Assembly: GCF_001266615.1 (NCBI RefSeq)
Contig: NZ_LGHZ01000053.1
Location: forward strand, 1-64,000
DNA: 64,000 nt
DNA from: Kluyvera genomosp. 1
Lineage (GTDB): Bacteria; Pseudomonadota; Gammaproteobacteria; Enterobacterales; Enterobacteriaceae
Direction of reading: 5' to 3'
Both the position numbers and the translations under genes were made by a program. Positions within the stretch are counted from its first letter, which is position 1; every line of letters starts with the position of its first letter. Below are positions 22,742-33,489 of this stretch, one piece after another. A model generated the notes under the pieces. That model did not search any database and had not been told where the DNA came from. It was given only the letters and a program-made list of their open reading frames with translations.

Positions 22742-23065
22742 ATGAAGATGCCCGAAAAACATGACCTGTTATCCGCCATCATGGCGGCAAAGGAACAAGG
22801 TATAGGGGCAATCCTTGCGTTTGCAATGGCGTACCTTCGCGGCAGATATAATGGCGGTGCGTTTACTAAGACTGTAATCGACGCAATGATGTGCGCCATT
22901 ATCGCCTGGTTCGTTCGTGACCTCCTCGACTTCACCGGCCTGAGTAGCAACCTCGCTTATATCGCTAGCGTGTTTATCGGCTATCTCGGCACTGACTCGA
23001 TTGGATCGCTTATCAAACGCTTCGCAGCAAAAAAAGCCGGAGTAGATGATGGTGGAAACCAATAA
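22742..23065 (+). CDS. S: Class I holin, lambda S type
   Basis: 107 residues, almost identical in pattern to lambda S107. Three membrane segments: about 10-32, 39-57 and 68-85. The dual start is present (ATG codons 1 and 3, MKMPEK), which in lambda gives an inhibitor (S107) and the effector (S105). GGGGGTAAG precedes them. The holin makes large inner-membrane holes that release the endolysin at a set time. Confidence 0.96.
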   Translation: MKMPEKHDLLSAIMAAKEQGIGAILAFAMAYLRGRYNGGAFTKTVIDAMMCAIIAWFVRDLLDFTGLSSNLAYIASVFIGYLGTDSIGSLIKRFAAKKAGVDDGGNQ

Positions 23066-23525
23066 GCAGCGTAAAGCATTCCTGGATATGCTGGCGTGGT
23101 CAGAGGGAACGGATAAGAAAGGGCAACCGTCAAATAATCGCGGATATGACGTGATCGTCGGAGGTTCGTTATTCAGTGATTATTCAGATCACCCGCGCAA
23201 GCTGATTACCCTTAACCCAAAACTAAAATCGACGGCCGCTGGTCGTTACCAGCTGCTTTCAAGGTGGTGGGATGCATACCGACAGCAGTTAGGTCTGAAA
23301 GATTTCTCACCTTCCAGTCAGGATGCAGTAGCCCTGCAGCAGATTAAAGAACGTGGAGCGCTGCCATTAATCGACAATGGCGACATCCGGCAGGCCATCG
23401 ATCGCTGCAGTAATATCTGGGCATCTCTACCTGGCGCTGGTTATGGTCAGTTTGAACACAAGGCCGACAACTTAATCGCCAAATTCAAAGAGGCTGGCGG
23501 TACGGTAAACGAGCCAAAATCATGA
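23049..23525 (+). CDS. R: Endolysin, lambda R-type transglycosylase
   Basis: 158 residues, same length as lambda R. The catalytic Glu is in MLAWSEGTD near residue 19; [15 protein letters not shown] and [20 protein letters not shown] are conserved. It cleaves the MurNAc-GlcNAc bond without hydrolysis. No signal peptide, so it depends on the holin for release. The second of two adjacent ATGs is used by analogy with lambda. It overlaps S by 17 bases. Confidence 0.96.
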   Translation: MVETNKQRKAFLDMLAWSEGTDKKGQPSNNRGYDVIVGGSLFSDYSDHPRKLITLNPKLKSTAAGRYQLLSRWWDAYRQQLGLKDFSPSSQDAVALQQIKERGALPLIDNGDIRQAIDRCSNIWASLPGAGYGQFEHKADNLIAKFKEAGGTVNEPKS

Positions 23526-23983
23526 GCCGGTTAACCGAAATCATCATTGCCGTTGTCGTCTGCATCATCGTGTCGCTTGGATGGGCTGTTAATCACTACC
23601 GCGATAACGCTATCACCTACAAAGAACAGCGCGATAAAGCCACTGAAAAGCTCAGCCTGGCGAATGCCACCATAAAAGACATGCAGACCCGTCAGCGCGA
23701 TGTTGCTGCACTGGATGCCAAATACACTCAGGAATTAGCTGATGCGAAAAAGCAGCTTGATGATTTGCATCGTTGCGTTCGTGATGGCAAGTGTGGGCTG
23801 CGCATCAACGCAAAATGTCCCGCGAACGGAGCGACCGGCTCCGGCAGCCTGGGCGATGCTTCCAGCCCCCGACTTACAGACCCCGCTCAACGGGATTATT
23901 TCACTCTCAGAGAGCGAATCGTCACAGTAACGAAGCAGGTAAGTTATCTGCAGGACTACATCAAAACACAGTGCCTGAGGTAG
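23522..23983 (+). CDS. Rz: Rz inner-membrane spanin
   Basis: 153 residues, same length as lambda Rz. N-terminal membrane anchor about residues 5-24 ([17 protein letters not shown]), then a periplasmic coiled coil ([20 protein letters not shown] and on). It pairs with Rz1 to fuse inner and outer membranes in the last step of lysis. ATGA overlap with R. Confidence 0.94.
   Translation: MSRLTEIIIAVVVCIIVSLGWAVNHYRDNAITYKEQRDKATEKLSLANATIKDMQTRQRDVAALDAKYTQELADAKKQLDDLHRCVRDGKCGLRINAKCPANGATGSGSLGDASSPRLTDPAQRDYFTLRERIVTVTKQVSYLQDYIKTQCLR
23742..23930 (+). CDS. Rz1: Rz1 outer-membrane spanin lipoprotein, nested in Rz
   Basis: 62 residues in the +1 frame inside Rz. Signal peptide [19 protein letters not shown] with lipobox ending in Cys20 (SVGC), then a Pro-rich mature part ([20 protein letters not shown]). 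Lambda Rz1 is 60 residues with the same design and nesting. Confidence 0.92.
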   Translation: MRKSSLMICIVAFVMASVGCASTQNVPRTERPAPAAWAMLPAPDLQTPLNGIISLSESESSQ

Positions 23984-23986
23984 CCG

Positions 23987-24190
23987 ATGAAGAAACGAGA
24001 GCGTGAAATAACCGCACTCCACGGCCTGACAAGTATTAGAGACGACATCCTCAAGCACCCATACCCACCAAAGCAAACCACAAAAGACAAGATAATCACC
24101 GCCATCCACTACGCAGCTTTTATCGTTCCGTGGGTGGTGTTTATCGGATTGCTTATCGTGTCGTTTATTTGGTCATCGAATTACCTATAA
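23987..24190 (+). CDS. Small membrane protein after the lysis genes
   Basis: 67 residues. The first 40 are hydrophilic (MKKREREITALHGLTSIRDD); about 42-63 is one hydrophobic span (FIVPWVVFIGLLIVSFIW). Starts three bases after Rz. Could be an accessory lysis protein; no direct evidence. Confidence 0.65.
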   Translation: MKKREREITALHGLTSIRDDILKHPYPPKQTTKDKIITAIHYAAFIVPWVVFIGLLIVSFIWSSNYL

Positions 24191-24202
24191 CCGGAGCCAA
24201 TC

Positions 24203-24421
24203 ATGGCAAAGCTAACCGCAGCAAAACGTAAGAAGATGCCCAAGTCTGAATTCGGCATGCCGGGCACTCGAAGCTACCCGATGCCTGATAAAGCTCACGC
24301 GGCCAATGCAAAGGCTCGCGCAACTCAGATGGAGAATGAAGGAAAACTATCTCCATCAGCCAAAGCAAAGATTGACGCCAAGGCTAACAAGGTTATGAAG
24401 AAGCCTAAGAAAGGTAAGTAA
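24203..24421 (+). CDS. Small basic phage protein
   Basis: 72 residues, very Lys- and Ala-rich (MAKLTAAKRKKMPKSEFGMP, ending KKPKKGK). Such proteins occur just before structural genes in several phages; a DNA- or capsid-associated role is possible. GGAG lies eight bases before the ATG. Confidence 0.68.
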   Translation: MAKLTAAKRKKMPKSEFGMPGTRSYPMPDKAHAANAKARATQMENEGKLSPSAKAKIDAKANKVMKKPKKGK

Positions 24422-24448
24422 CCGCTGTGAAATCATGAGGGGTTGGTG

Positions 24449-25423
24449 ATGCCAGTATACAAAGGTCGTGTTTATGGCGTTCCTGGTTCAACTGGATCTC
24501 AGGGCCCTGTGGGTCCGCAGGGTCCTCCTGGACCTGTAGGTGCTGAGGGTCTTGAGTGGAAAGGGGTGTGGAGCTCAGCCACTGCATACGTCAATGATGA
24601 TGCTGTTGCCTACAATGGTGCTTCCTATTTCTGCATCAATCCAAACACCAACACATCTCCGACCGGATCTCCTACTGATACCAATTGGGCGCTTCTCGCA
24701 TCACAGGGAGCTACTGGCCCGCAGGGGCCGCAAGGCATTCAAGGTGAGAAGGGCGATAAAGGCGATCAGGGGATTCAAGGTATCCAGGGCGTTCAGGGTG
24801 CGCAGGGATTGACTGGCCCACAAGGGGACACCGGTCCTCAAGGATTAAAAGGCGATACTGGTAATGCCGGAGCAACTGGTTCTCAAGGACCAATTGGCAA
24901 CACCGGACCGCAAGGTGCAAAGGGCGATACTGGTGATTCTGGTCCACAAGGTGCGACTGGCCCGACCGGCGCAACGGGTCCTAAGGGTGATACGGGGGCA
25001 ACTGGCTCCCCTGGCGCTACAGGAGCGCCCGGCGCTCAAGGTGCAACAGGCGTAGGGCTATCGCCAGGAACTCCCTCAGCCATAAGTGTGGCATTCGGAA
25101 CAGGTACGCGCCCCACAGACACAACTAAACCATATCTCGTATCAATCACGATTGAAGCAACGTACAGCATTTCAGTGGCCGGTACGGTAGGAGATACATG
25201 TGAATTGTGGGTTGGCGCCGCAAGCACGGTTGGTACAACTGGCGGATCGCTAGTTGAGTCATGGGGAGCATCTCTCACTGGAATACTGACATTAGTTGGC
25301 GCCGGGATGAGGGCGAGAGGATGTGTAAGAGCCATGGTACCAGCAGGTTATTACTTTGCTGTGCGTAGAACTCTTGCTGGCACGGCAACGGTTCAAAGCG
25401 CCACAGTTACTTACCTGACATAA
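24449..25423 (+). CDS. Collagen-like protein with a CBM-like domain
   Basis: 324 residues from the ATG at 24449 behind AGGGG. Residues about 9-32 are a short Gly-X-Y run; 35-85 resemble a chitin-type carbohydrate-binding module (GVWSSATAYVNDDAVAYNGA, SYFCIN, NWALLAS); 90-205 a long Gly-X-Y repeat with GPQGPQGIQGEKGDKGDQGI; 206-324 a beta-rich terminal domain. Collagen repeats make trimeric stalks, so a fibre with a glycan-binding tip is likely. Its place between lysis and terminase genes suggests a late-expressed virion surface protein. Inference, as no virion data are visible. Confidence 0.85.
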   Translation: MPVYKGRVYGVPGSTGSQGPVGPQGPPGPVGAEGLEWKGVWSSATAYVNDDAVAYNGASYFCINPNTNTSPTGSPTDTNWALLASQGATGPQGPQGIQGEKGDKGDQGIQGIQGVQGAQGLTGPQGDTGPQGLKGDTGNAGATGSQGPIGNTGPQGAKGDTGDSGPQGATGPTGATGPKGDTGATGSPGATGAPGAQGATGVGLSPGTPSAISVAFGTGTRPTDTTKPYLVSITIEATYSISVAGTVGDTCELWVGAASTVGTTGGSLVESWGASLTGILTLVGAGMRARGCVRAMVPAGYYFAVRRTLAGTATVQSATVTYLT

Positions 25424-25433
25424 GGAGCAGCCA

Positions 25434-25679
25434 GTGAGCACAACCCAAAACTACACGGTTGGCCCCGAGTGGGTTCAGGTATCAGACGGAGCATCAACCA
25501 GAACAATTCAGATTATGGATAGCGAATGGTGCTTTCTGTATGAGTCAGATACAAAGCCTGATGATGATGCAACCGGACATGTGATTAACGACTTCATGAC
25601 GGTCACGCCACCAAGCGTCGTATGGCTTCGCTCATTAGGCGGTGTAGCCAGTTCAACAATCAAAGTTGTCGTCAGCTAA
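25434..25679 (+). CDS. Small beta-rich protein of the decoration cassette
   Basis: 81 residues, GTG start behind AAGGAG. Sequence such as PEWVQVSDGASTRTIQIMDS and PPSVVWLRSLGGVASSTIKV suggests an all-beta sandwich. It lies ten bases after the collagen-like gene and 15 bases before the Ig-like gene, so it belongs to that cassette. Possibly a head decoration protein; unproven. Confidence 0.68.
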   Translation: MSTTQNYTVGPEWVQVSDGASTRTIQIMDSEWCFLYESDTKPDDDATGHVINDFMTVTPPSVVWLRSLGGVASSTIKVVVS

Positions 25680-25694
25680 CCCAGGGAGCTAACA

Positions 25695-26165
25695 ATGGGA
25701 AGTTTCTTCACAGTTGTCGATGACCCGCTAAACCAGCGCGTCTTACTTTACCGCGCAGACTCGGCTATCGATAACGCAATTTACCTCGACACAGACCCAA
25801 CAGGTACGGCAATTCCTTTCCCTGATGAACTGGGTAAGGTTGACATGGGATCTGCAGCCAACAAAGCAGGCTTCATCATGCCGTATAAAGACGGAGTGAA
25901 ACTGGCCTTCTCCACCGACCTTCCAGCAACGAAATCTATCACTGAAGGGGCGCCTGAAAACGTCACTGTAGCGGTGGAAGGTGGCAATCCACAGTACACA
26001 TACTCATGGACCAAAAACGGCCAGCAACTCTCCGTGGTTGAGGCAACGATTCACTTCACAGCTGATGTAGCAGATGCTGGTACCTACGTGGTGACAGTAA
26101 CTGACAGCATCGGCCTCGTCATCGTGTCAACGTCGATGGTTCTCACCGTCACTCCAACACCGTAA
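25695..26165 (+). CDS. Ig-like domain protein
   Basis: 156 residues. Residues 1-72 are a phage-type N-terminal domain; about 75-153 an immunoglobulin-like fold with the core Trp (YTYSWTKNGQQL) and the DAGTYVVTVTD signature. Ig-like domains are frequent on phage heads and tails, where they bind carbohydrates weakly. No signal peptide, as expected for a virion part. Third gene of the cassette upstream of terminase. Confidence 0.82.
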   Translation: MGSFFTVVDDPLNQRVLLYRADSAIDNAIYLDTDPTGTAIPFPDELGKVDMGSAANKAGFIMPYKDGVKLAFSTDLPATKSITEGAPENVTVAVEGGNPQYTYSWTKNGQQLSVVEATIHFTADVADAGTYVVTVTDSIGLVIVSTSMVLTVTPTP

Positions 26166-26174
26166 GGAATAGAT

Positions 26175-26660
26175 ATGGCGACTGAAACAAGAATGGGTCG
26201 CCCGACTGATTACATGACAGAGGTAGCAGAGGATATTTGCAATCTTCTCATGTTGGGTGAAAGCCTGCGTTCTGTTTGCAAAAGGCCAGGAATGCCAGCA
26301 ATCAGAACGGTGATGTATTGGTTGCAGAGGCATGAAGACTTTATGCAACAGTACGCACGCGCGCGTGAAATTCAGGCCGAACTTCTCGCCGAAGAAATCA
26401 TCGAGATCGCCGACGACAGTTCAGGTGATGTCATTGTCGATGATGAAGGTCGAGAACAGACCAATCATGAGCGCGTAGCCCGCTCGCGTCTTCGTGTTGA
26501 CGCCCGCAAGTGGTACGCATCTAAGCTTGCTCCAAAGCGGTATGGCGACAGAGTTCAGCACGATCAGAAAATTACCATCACCGACCTCACCGACGAGGAA
26601 CTGGACAAGCGTCTTATGGAGTTGACCAATGCACAGTCTGAGCCGGGAGGAGAAGCTTGA
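26175..26660 (+). CDS. terS: Terminase small subunit, Sf6 gp1 type
   Basis: 161 residues. The beginning (MGRPTDYMTEVAEDICNLLM, then ESLRSVCKRPGMP) and the end (SRLRVDARKWYASKLAPKRY) match Sf6 gp1 and not P22 gp3. It forms a ring that recognises the pac site, usually within its own gene, for headful packaging. A 20-residue extension and an acidic insert (DSSGDVIVDDEGREQ) make it longer than Sf6 gp1 (140). Confidence 0.93.
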   Translation: MATETRMGRPTDYMTEVAEDICNLLMLGESLRSVCKRPGMPAIRTVMYWLQRHEDFMQQYARAREIQAELLAEEIIEIADDSSGDVIVDDEGREQTNHERVARSRLRVDARKWYASKLAPKRYGDRVQHDQKITITDLTDEELDKRLMELTNAQSEPGGEA

Positions 26661-28077
26661 ACTCCTAAATATTCTTGAGGAGAAGAAGCGAAGGGAAAGT
26701 GTTTATCGATATCGCAAGTACTACGACACTCGTTATGCATGGCAACGTAAGTTTATCGCCGCAACCGCTGAATATCGTCAGTGCGCACTAATTGCTGCAA
26801 ACCGTGTTGGCAAGACAGATACTGCAACCTATATCGACGCCATCCACCTTCTTGGTGAGTACCCGGATGGGTGGAAAGGGCACCGTTTTAACCACGCCCC
26901 CCTTATGTGGTGCCTAGGTTACTCTGGCGAGAAGTGCCGCGACCTGCTGCAAGCTGCAATTATCGGTAAAAAGGTGAATGGTGAGCTCACTGGCGGTCTG
27001 ATACCTCCAGATCGAATCGTCACAACAGAGCCAATGACAGGTACGCCGAATGCCGTTCGATCTGCTTACATCAGGCATTCCAGTGGTGACCTGAGCAAGG
27101 TTCAATTCTGGTCTTACACGCAGGGTCAGCACGCTCTGATGGGTGATGATATTGATTGGTTCCACATCGATGAGGAACCGGAAGACCAGACTATTTATCC
27201 TCAGGTTCTTACCCGTACCGCAACAGGCGATCAGGGGCGCGGTGGTCGAGGCATCCTGACATTCACCCCAGAGAACGGCCGCACCGAGTTAGTTATTAAG
27301 TTGCTAGATACACCGGCTGACTCTCAGTTCTGCATGAATGTTGGCTGGGATGATGCGCCGCATCTTACGGAAGAAACCAAGAAATCACTTCTCGAATCAT
27401 ATCCTCCGCATCAGCGCGACATGCGCACAAAAGGTATTCCAATGCTTGGTCACGGTCGCATATTCGATTTTAGCGAAGAGACGATCACTTGCGAGCCATT
27501 CCCGATACCGAAGCATTATATGGTTATCGATGGCATGGACTTTGGTTGGGATCACCCGCAAAGCCGTATTCAACTGGCAATCGATATGGATACTGAAACT
27601 TTCTACGTCACTAAGGCGTGGAAGGCCAGCAAGACATCACCAGCAGAAGCGTGGGGCGCGACAAAGGCGTGGGCTAATAAGGTTCCTACGGCATGGCCTC
27701 AGGATGGATTGCAGACTGAGAAGGGTAGCGGTCTGCAACAGCGTGAGTATTACAAAGACGCAGGGTTTCAGATGCTCCCCGACGCAGCTCAATGGCCTGA
27801 TGGGTCTCGCTCTGTAGAGCCTGGATTATTCGAGTTGCACGATCTGATGAATACAGGTCGCTTCAAAGTCTTTTCCGGCCTGAGAGATTGGTTCGAAGAG
27901 TTCAATTTCTATCATCGAGATGAGCGTGGGCGCATCGTAAAGACGCGAGACGACCTGTTAGACGCTACCAGATATGCATACATGATGCGTCGCTTTGCTA
28001 AACGGTATGGCGATATCGGCGTAGTCAAAGAAAAGAAAATACCTGCACCTATTAAACCTGTCGCACGGAGAAGATGA
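26629..28077 (+). CDS. terL: Terminase large subunit
   Basis: 482 residues. ATPase: Walker A ANRVGKTD around residues 58-64, Walker B DWFHIDEE at 176-183. Nuclease: MDFGWDH at about 303-309 and [12 protein letters not shown] near the C-terminus supply metal-binding acids. It pumps DNA into the prohead and makes the headful cut. It overlaps terS by 32 bases; the ATG follows GGAG. Confidence 0.95.
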   Translation: MHSLSREEKLELLNILEEKKRRESVYRYRKYYDTRYAWQRKFIAATAEYRQCALIAANRVGKTDTATYIDAIHLLGEYPDGWKGHRFNHAPLMWCLGYSGEKCRDLLQAAIIGKKVNGELTGGLIPPDRIVTTEPMTGTPNAVRSAYIRHSSGDLSKVQFWSYTQGQHALMGDDIDWFHIDEEPEDQTIYPQVLTRTATGDQGRGGRGILTFTPENGRTELVIKLLDTPADSQFCMNVGWDDAPHLTEETKKSLLESYPPHQRDMRTKGIPMLGHGRIFDFSEETITCEPFPIPKHYMVIDGMDFGWDHPQSRIQLAIDMDTETFYVTKAWKASKTSPAEAWGATKAWANKVPTAWPQDGLQTEKGSGLQQREYYKDAGFQMLPDAAQWPDGSRSVEPGLFELHDLMNTGRFKVFSGLRDWFEEFNFYHRDERGRIVKTRDDLLDATRYAYMMRRFAKRYGDIGVVKEKKIPAPIKPVARRR

Positions 28078-30248
28078 TGGCAGACAACGAACGTCTCAAC
28101 TCCATTCTGTGCCAGTTCGACATAGACTGGTCGTCAGGAGATGAAGCCAGAACCGAGGCGACAAACGATTTGTACTTCAGTCGGGTGAGCCAATGGGATG
28201 ACTGGCTGAGCGATTACACAACCCTCCAGTACCGCGGGCAATTCGATGTGGTTCGCCCGGTAGTTCGCAAGCTAGTCGCAGAGATGCGCCGCAATCCTAT
28301 TGATGTACTTTACCGGCCTAAAGATGGCGCTAACCCAGACTCAGCAGACACACTGATGGGTATGTATCGTACTGACATGCGACACAACGCAGCTCGCTCA
28401 GCGGTTAACGTTGCTGTTCGTGAGCAGATTGAATGTGGCGTTGGTCACTGGCGACTTGTCACAGAATATGAAGACAACAACCTCCTCAGCCGCAACCAGG
28501 TAATTCGTCGTCGCCCGCTTCATGAGTCATGCAACCATGTAGTCTGGGACTGCAACAGTAAGGAACAGGACAAGAGCGACGCCAAACACTGCACGGTAAT
28601 TCAGCCTTTCAGCACAGAAGGGTGGAAGGTATTTGCTGAAGAAAACGACATCGACCCGGAAATCATCCCATCATTCCAGAGCCCAGACATGGACTGGATT
28701 TTCCCGTGGATTTCCAAGGATGTCGTTTACATCGGTGAGTACTACGAGGTTGAGGAGAAAAACGAGAAGGTATTTATATATCTCGATCCGATTACTCGTG
28801 AACCGGTCAGCTATTACCAGCGCGATATCAAAGACGTTATCGATGAGCTTGCCGACAAAGGCTTCGTGAAAGTTGCGGAGAAAAAGGTAAAGCGCCGCCG
28901 GGTGTATAAGTCACTCATCACCTGCACTGAAATCCTGAAGAACCGAGAACTCATCGCGGGTGAGCATATTCCGATTGTCCCTGCATATGGGGAGTGGGGA
29001 TTCGCTGGCGACAAAGAGGTATACGAGGGTGTTGTACGCCTGACGAAAGACGGTCAGCGGCTGCGCAACATGATCATGTCGTTCAACGCCGATATCGTGG
29101 CCCGTAACCCGCAGAAAAAGCCATTCTTCTACCCTGAGCAAATTGAAGGTTATGAGTATATGTACGGAGGCACAGATGCCTATCCGTACTATTTGATTAA
29201 TCGTACCGACGAGAGTGGTAGCGACCTACCACCAACACCAGTTGGATACATGGAGGAGCCTCAGGTTCCTCAGGCTAACGCATACATGCTAGAAGCTGCT
29301 ACAGCCGCAGTGAAGGAGGTGGCAAGTCTTGGCGTTGATGCAGCTGCCGCTAATGGTCAGGTGGCTTTCGATACCGTCAACCAATTGAACATGCGGGCTG
29401 ACCTTGAAACCTATGTGTTTCAGGACAACCTGGCCACTGCGTTTCGTCGCGATGGTGAGATTTATCAGTCGATGGTCAACGATATCTACGACGTGCCGCG
29501 CAATGTCACTGTGACGCTTGAGGACGGTACCGAGAAAGATGTTCAGGTGATGACTCAGATGGTTGATTTGCAGTCTGGTGACGTCGTAACGCTCAACGAC
29601 ATTCGCGGTCGTTACGAGTGCTACACCGACACCGGCCCATCATTCCAGAGCATGAAGGAGCAGAACCGGGCAGAGATTCAGGAGTTACTCACTAAGGTTC
29701 CTCAGGGCACTCCAGAGTGGCAGATGTTGCTGCTGCAATACTTCACGTTGCTTGACGGTAAAGGCGTCGAGATGATGCGTGAGTATGCCAATAAGCAGCT
29801 CGTCATGATGGGCCTCAAGAAACCTGAAACGCCTGAAGAAATGCAAATGGTACAGGAAGCTCAGCAGCAGCCGAAAGAACCATCTCCTGAAGCCATCCAG
29901 GCTCAAGGCGTTCTTCTTACCGGTCAGGCAGATCTGCTTAATGCGCAATCAAAACAAGCGCAGATTCAGGTAGATGCAGCCAAGGTAGAAGGTCAGAACC
30001 AACTTTATGCAGCTAAGGTTGCGGAAATATTCAACAACATGGAAACCGATAAGCAGGCGGAGTTCAGAGAATTCCTCAAGCTTATGCAGTCTTTCCAGCA
30101 ACAAAACAGCGACGACGCGAGAGCTAACGCGGAGTTGATCTTAAAAGGCGACAGCCAGCAGCACTCACAGCGCATGGATTTCGCCAACATCCTGCAATCG
30201 CAGAGACAAAACATTCCCTCCGGCGGCGTAGCCGAGAATCCTCAATAA
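28077..30248 (+). CDS. gp1: Portal protein, P22 gp1 type
   Basis: 723 residues, near P22 portal (725) and similar throughout ([40 protein letters not shown]). The last 120 residues are the helical barrel that extends into the capsid and senses DNA fullness. Twelve subunits form the DNA channel at one vertex. The second of two adjacent ATGs is taken because spacing from GGAG is better; it overlaps the terL stop. Confidence 0.96.
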   Translation: MADNERLNSILCQFDIDWSSGDEARTEATNDLYFSRVSQWDDWLSDYTTLQYRGQFDVVRPVVRKLVAEMRRNPIDVLYRPKDGANPDSADTLMGMYRTDMRHNAARSAVNVAVREQIECGVGHWRLVTEYEDNNLLSRNQVIRRRPLHESCNHVVWDCNSKEQDKSDAKHCTVIQPFSTEGWKVFAEENDIDPEIIPSFQSPDMDWIFPWISKDVVYIGEYYEVEEKNEKVFIYLDPITREPVSYYQRDIKDVIDELADKGFVKVAEKKVKRRRVYKSLITCTEILKNRELIAGEHIPIVPAYGEWGFAGDKEVYEGVVRLTKDGQRLRNMIMSFNADIVARNPQKKPFFYPEQIEGYEYMYGGTDAYPYYLINRTDESGSDLPPTPVGYMEEPQVPQANAYMLEAATAAVKEVASLGVDAAAANGQVAFDTVNQLNMRADLETYVFQDNLATAFRRDGEIYQSMVNDIYDVPRNVTVTLEDGTEKDVQVMTQMVDLQSGDVVTLNDIRGRYECYTDTGPSFQSMKEQNRAEIQELLTKVPQGTPEWQMLLLQYFTLLDGKGVEMMREYANKQLVMMGLKKPETPEEMQMVQEAQQQPKEPSPEAIQAQGVLLTGQADLLNAQSKQAQIQVDAAKVEGQNQLYAAKVAEIFNNMETDKQAEFREFLKLMQSFQQQNSDDARANAELILKGDSQQHSQRMDFANILQSQRQNIPSGGVAENPQ

Positions 30249-30261
30249 GAGAGAGTTAATC

Positions 30262-31173
30262 ATGTCCGATACCACCGAAATTCAGGTCCCTGAAGGCCAA
30301 CTCCTGCCCGTCGATAACGCGGCGGCATCCGCAGTCGATCCAGCGCTTAATGCCAATGGCGCAACAGGTCAGGAAGACGGCTTTGAGATTGTCCTGAAAG
30401 ACGATGAGAACAAACAAAAACAAGACCCGGCAACCAACGCGCAATTTGCACAGCGTCGATTAGAGCGCAAGCGTCAACGCGAGCTTGAGCAACAGTCGGC
30501 AGCAGTTCAGCGCGGAGAATTGCCGGAGCACATTCGGGTGACCCCTGAGTTACCAGCCCAGCCAAACGCCAATGACTTCTTCTCTGACGAAGCAATGGAG
30601 AAATACGGGTGGGACAGCGGCCGAGCTCAGGCAGCATTCCAGCAAGCGAACAATGAGTGGCTCATTAAGGCTCAGGACGCTCGCAGCAACGCTGTAGCAG
30701 AGCAGGGGCGCAAGACTCAGGAGTACACCCAGCAATCAGCGCAATACGTCGATGCAGCTCGCAAACACTATGACGCTGCGGAGAAACTCAACATCCCTGA
30801 CTACCAGGAGAAAGAAGATGCCTTTATGCAAGTCGTGCCAGCACAGGTAGCGACTGACATCATGCGCCTCTTCCCTGAGAAATCCGCAGCGCTCATGTAT
30901 CACCTGGGCGCAAACCCAGAGAAAGCCCGTCAGTTACTGGCGATGGATGGGCAGCAGGCGCTGATTGAAATCACTCGACTATCAGAACGTTTAACTCTCA
31001 AGCCTCGTAGCAAGCAACTATCAGAAGCCCCTAATCCTGACGAGCCGATTCAAGGTCAGGCTGCCGCAGCAAATATGTCTGCACTTGAAAAGCAGATGAA
31101 TGCAGCGGCCGTGAAGGGCGACGTAGAGACATACCGCAAGCTGAAGGCGCTACTGAATAAAGGATCTCGATAA
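30262..31173 (+). CDS. gp8: Scaffolding protein, P22 gp8 type
   Basis: 303 residues, exactly P22 gp8 length. Acidic N-terminus, central helical region rich in Gln and Ala, and a basic C-terminal helix-turn-helix (about 270-303: [20 protein letters not shown]) that in P22 binds the coat protein. It directs prohead assembly and leaves intact when DNA enters. Confidence 0.93.
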   Translation: MSDTTEIQVPEGQLLPVDNAAASAVDPALNANGATGQEDGFEIVLKDDENKQKQDPATNAQFAQRRLERKRQRELEQQSAAVQRGELPEHIRVTPELPAQPNANDFFSDEAMEKYGWDSGRAQAAFQQANNEWLIKAQDARSNAVAEQGRKTQEYTQQSAQYVDAARKHYDAAEKLNIPDYQEKEDAFMQVVPAQVATDIMRLFPEKSAALMYHLGANPEKARQLLAMDGQQALIEITRLSERLTLKPRSKQLSEAPNPDEPIQGQAAAANMSALEKQMNAAAVKGDVETYRKLKALLNKGSR

Positions 31174-32471
31174 TGGCATTAGCTGAAGGCCAATTGGTCA
31201 CATACGCACTCGACGAAATCATCAATACCGTCGAAAACATGACGCCTATGGCGTCAAAAGTAACAAAGTACACCCCCCCAGCCGAGTCAATGCAGCGCTC
31301 AGGAAATACTGTATGGATGCCTGTAGAGCAGGAAGCACCGACGCAAACTGGTTGGGATTTAACCGGTAAAGAAACTGGCGTTCTTGAGCTGTCAGTAAAA
31401 TGTAACATGGGCGATCCGGATAACGATTTCTTCCAGTTGCGAGCTGACGACCTGCGTGATGAACGATCTTATCGCCGTCGTATCAACGCATCAGCCATGA
31501 AACTGGCAAACAACATCGAAACCGCCATCTCTAAACAGGCAACCGAGATGGCTTCGTTAGTTGTTCACGATGCACGGGCAATTGGACCATCGACCGGTCT
31601 GAACGGGTGGGATTTTGTGTCAGATGCGGAACGCCTAATGTTCGATCGCGAACTAAATCGAAGCCAGGGCCTGAGCTTCTTCTTCAATGGTGATGATTAC
31701 CGTAAATCTGGCCGTGACCTGGTCAATAAAGACATGTTTGGTCGCATTCCAGAGGAGGCTTATCACAACGGAACAATTCAGAAGCAGGTCGCGGGGTTTG
31801 ATGATGTTCTACGCTCCCCGAAACTGCCAACGGTTGTAGCTTCTACGGCAACTGGCATCACGGTTTCCGGAGCCCAGAAGTTCAAGCCACAGGCTTATAC
31901 TACTGATACCGACGGCAATAAGGAGAACGTTGATAACCGCGTAGCCACAGTTGTCGTATCGTCCTCCACCGGCCTGAAACGAGGCGATAAAATTAGCTTC
32001 ACCGGCATGAAGTACCTGTCTCAGATGGCTAAGAACGTGCTGACCGACGACGCGACATTCTCCATCACACGCGTTATTGACGGCACTCACATCGAGATCA
32101 CCCCTAAGCCGGTTGCGCTGGATGACACCACGCTTCTACCAGAAGAGAAGGCATACGCAAACGTGAACACTTCACTGGCCGCGGCAATGCCAATCAATCT
32201 GCTGAACATCGCAACCACTACGGCGAACGTGTTCTGGGCCGATGACTCCATTCGACTGCTGTCTCAGCCTATCCCGGTAACTCACGACCTGTTTGCTGGA
32301 ATGAAAACCACCTCATTCAGCATCCCTGGTGTAGGTGTTAACGGCATCTTTGCCACCCAAGGCAGCATTGCAACCCTGGCAGGTAAAGCACGTATTGCTG
32401 TTTGGTATTCAGCTTGCGCAGTTCGTCCGGAAGCGATCGGTGTCGGCCTGCCAAATCAGACTGCGCCGTAA
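31173..32471 (+). CDS. gp5: Major capsid (coat) protein, P22 gp5 type
   Basis: 432 residues (P22: 430). Conserved blocks: [60 protein letters not shown], and [22 protein letters not shown]97 fold with the inserted I-domain (about 225-345). The ATG shares one base with the scaffold stop. Confidence 0.97.
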   Translation: MALAEGQLVTYALDEIINTVENMTPMASKVTKYTPPAESMQRSGNTVWMPVEQEAPTQTGWDLTGKETGVLELSVKCNMGDPDNDFFQLRADDLRDERSYRRRINASAMKLANNIETAISKQATEMASLVVHDARAIGPSTGLNGWDFVSDAERLMFDRELNRSQGLSFFFNGDDYRKSGRDLVNKDMFGRIPEEAYHNGTIQKQVAGFDDVLRSPKLPTVVASTATGITVSGAQKFKPQAYTTDTDGNKENVDNRVATVVVSSSTGLKRGDKISFTGMKYLSQMAKNVLTDDATFSITRVIDGTHIEITPKPVALDDTTLLPEEKAYANVNTSLAAAMPINLLNIATTTANVFWADDSIRLLSQPIPVTHDLFAGMKTTSFSIPGVGVNGIFATQGSIATLAGKARIAVWYSACAVRPEAIGVGLPNQTAP

Positions 32472-32509
32472 ATATGTTGGGGCTTCGGCCCCTTTTCTTT
32501 TGGTGATAT

Positions 32510-32742
32510 ATGTTTTTGAAAATAAACTCGAAGGGATGGATTACAGCTGAATATTGGCACATCCAATCTGTTGTAACAATATGCACAATCACTGACAAAG
32601 AATTCGAAGATAGCAACACATTTGCTGAGGTTTCGTTCAACAACGAGCGAAGGACCATTACCAAACAGATGAATGCATGGTTGGTCAATGACCGAGGGGA
32701 AATCCTTGAGGTGATAAACCGTGAATATGCCTGGAGCAAAAC

Positions 32743-32746
<4 letters not shown>
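32510..32746 (+). CDS. Extra gene between coat and gp4
   Basis: 78 residues beginning MFLKINSKGWITAEYWHIQS; small, beta-rich, with ANT-like fragments (NTFAEVSFNNERRTITKQMN). P22 itself has no gene here. Weak ribosome-binding site, but coupled to the next gene by ATGA. Possibly a head-stabilising accessory protein. Confidence 0.68.
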
Positions 32747-32982
<236 letters not shown>

Positions 32983-32985
32983 CAA

Positions 32986-33489
32986 ATGAACCTCACAACG
33001 AAAGGCGATCTTGTTCTAGCTGCATTACGCAAACTCGGTGTCGCATCCAATGCCACGCTAACCGACGTCGAACCACAGTCGATGGAAGACGGCATCAACG
33101 ATTTAGAAATGATGATGGCTGAGTGGCTGGAAGGTGACGATGAAACCCCTGGCATCGATGCCGGTTATCTATTCTCCGCTGATGATGTAGCGCCTGACCC
33201 TGGCGATCTACACGGAATGACGACCGGCAAGTTAAGCGCGGTATTCCATAACCTGGCACTCAGAATTGCCCCTGATTATGCGGTAGAGCCTGCAGCAAAA
33301 GTTGTCACCACTGCTCGATATGGCAAGGAAAGGCTTATCAAACTGTCAGCCGCATCAAGAGCAAGACACGCAAAATGTAAGTCCGGATATCCAAATCGCA
33401 TGCCTATTGGCAGCGGTAACCGGCTTGCCACATATAACGGATGGAACTTTTTCCATCGCAAAGGGCCATGCGATAACGGGAGCGAATAA
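32986..33489 (+). CDS. gp4: Tail accessory factor, P22 gp4 type
   Basis: 167 residues (P22 gp4: 166). Conserved [40 protein letters not shown] and [19 protein letters not shown]. It binds the portal after packaging, seals the head and begins tail assembly; in P22 it also has muralytic activity. Confidence 0.95.
   Translation: MNLTTKGDLVLAALRKLGVASNATLTDVEPQSMEDGINDLEMMMAEWLEGDDETPGIDAGYLFSADDVAPDPGDLHGMTTGKLSAVFHNLALRIAPDYAVEPAAKVVTTARYGKERLIKLSAASRARHAKCKSGYPNRMPIGSGNRLATYNGWNFFHRKGPCDNGSE

Noticed and set aside
24449..25423. Possible tail-fibre gene by collagen repeats alone
   Set aside because: The tailspike is clearly the gene at 40597, and this protein lies in a different module, so tail fibre was replaced by the more cautious virion-surface call.
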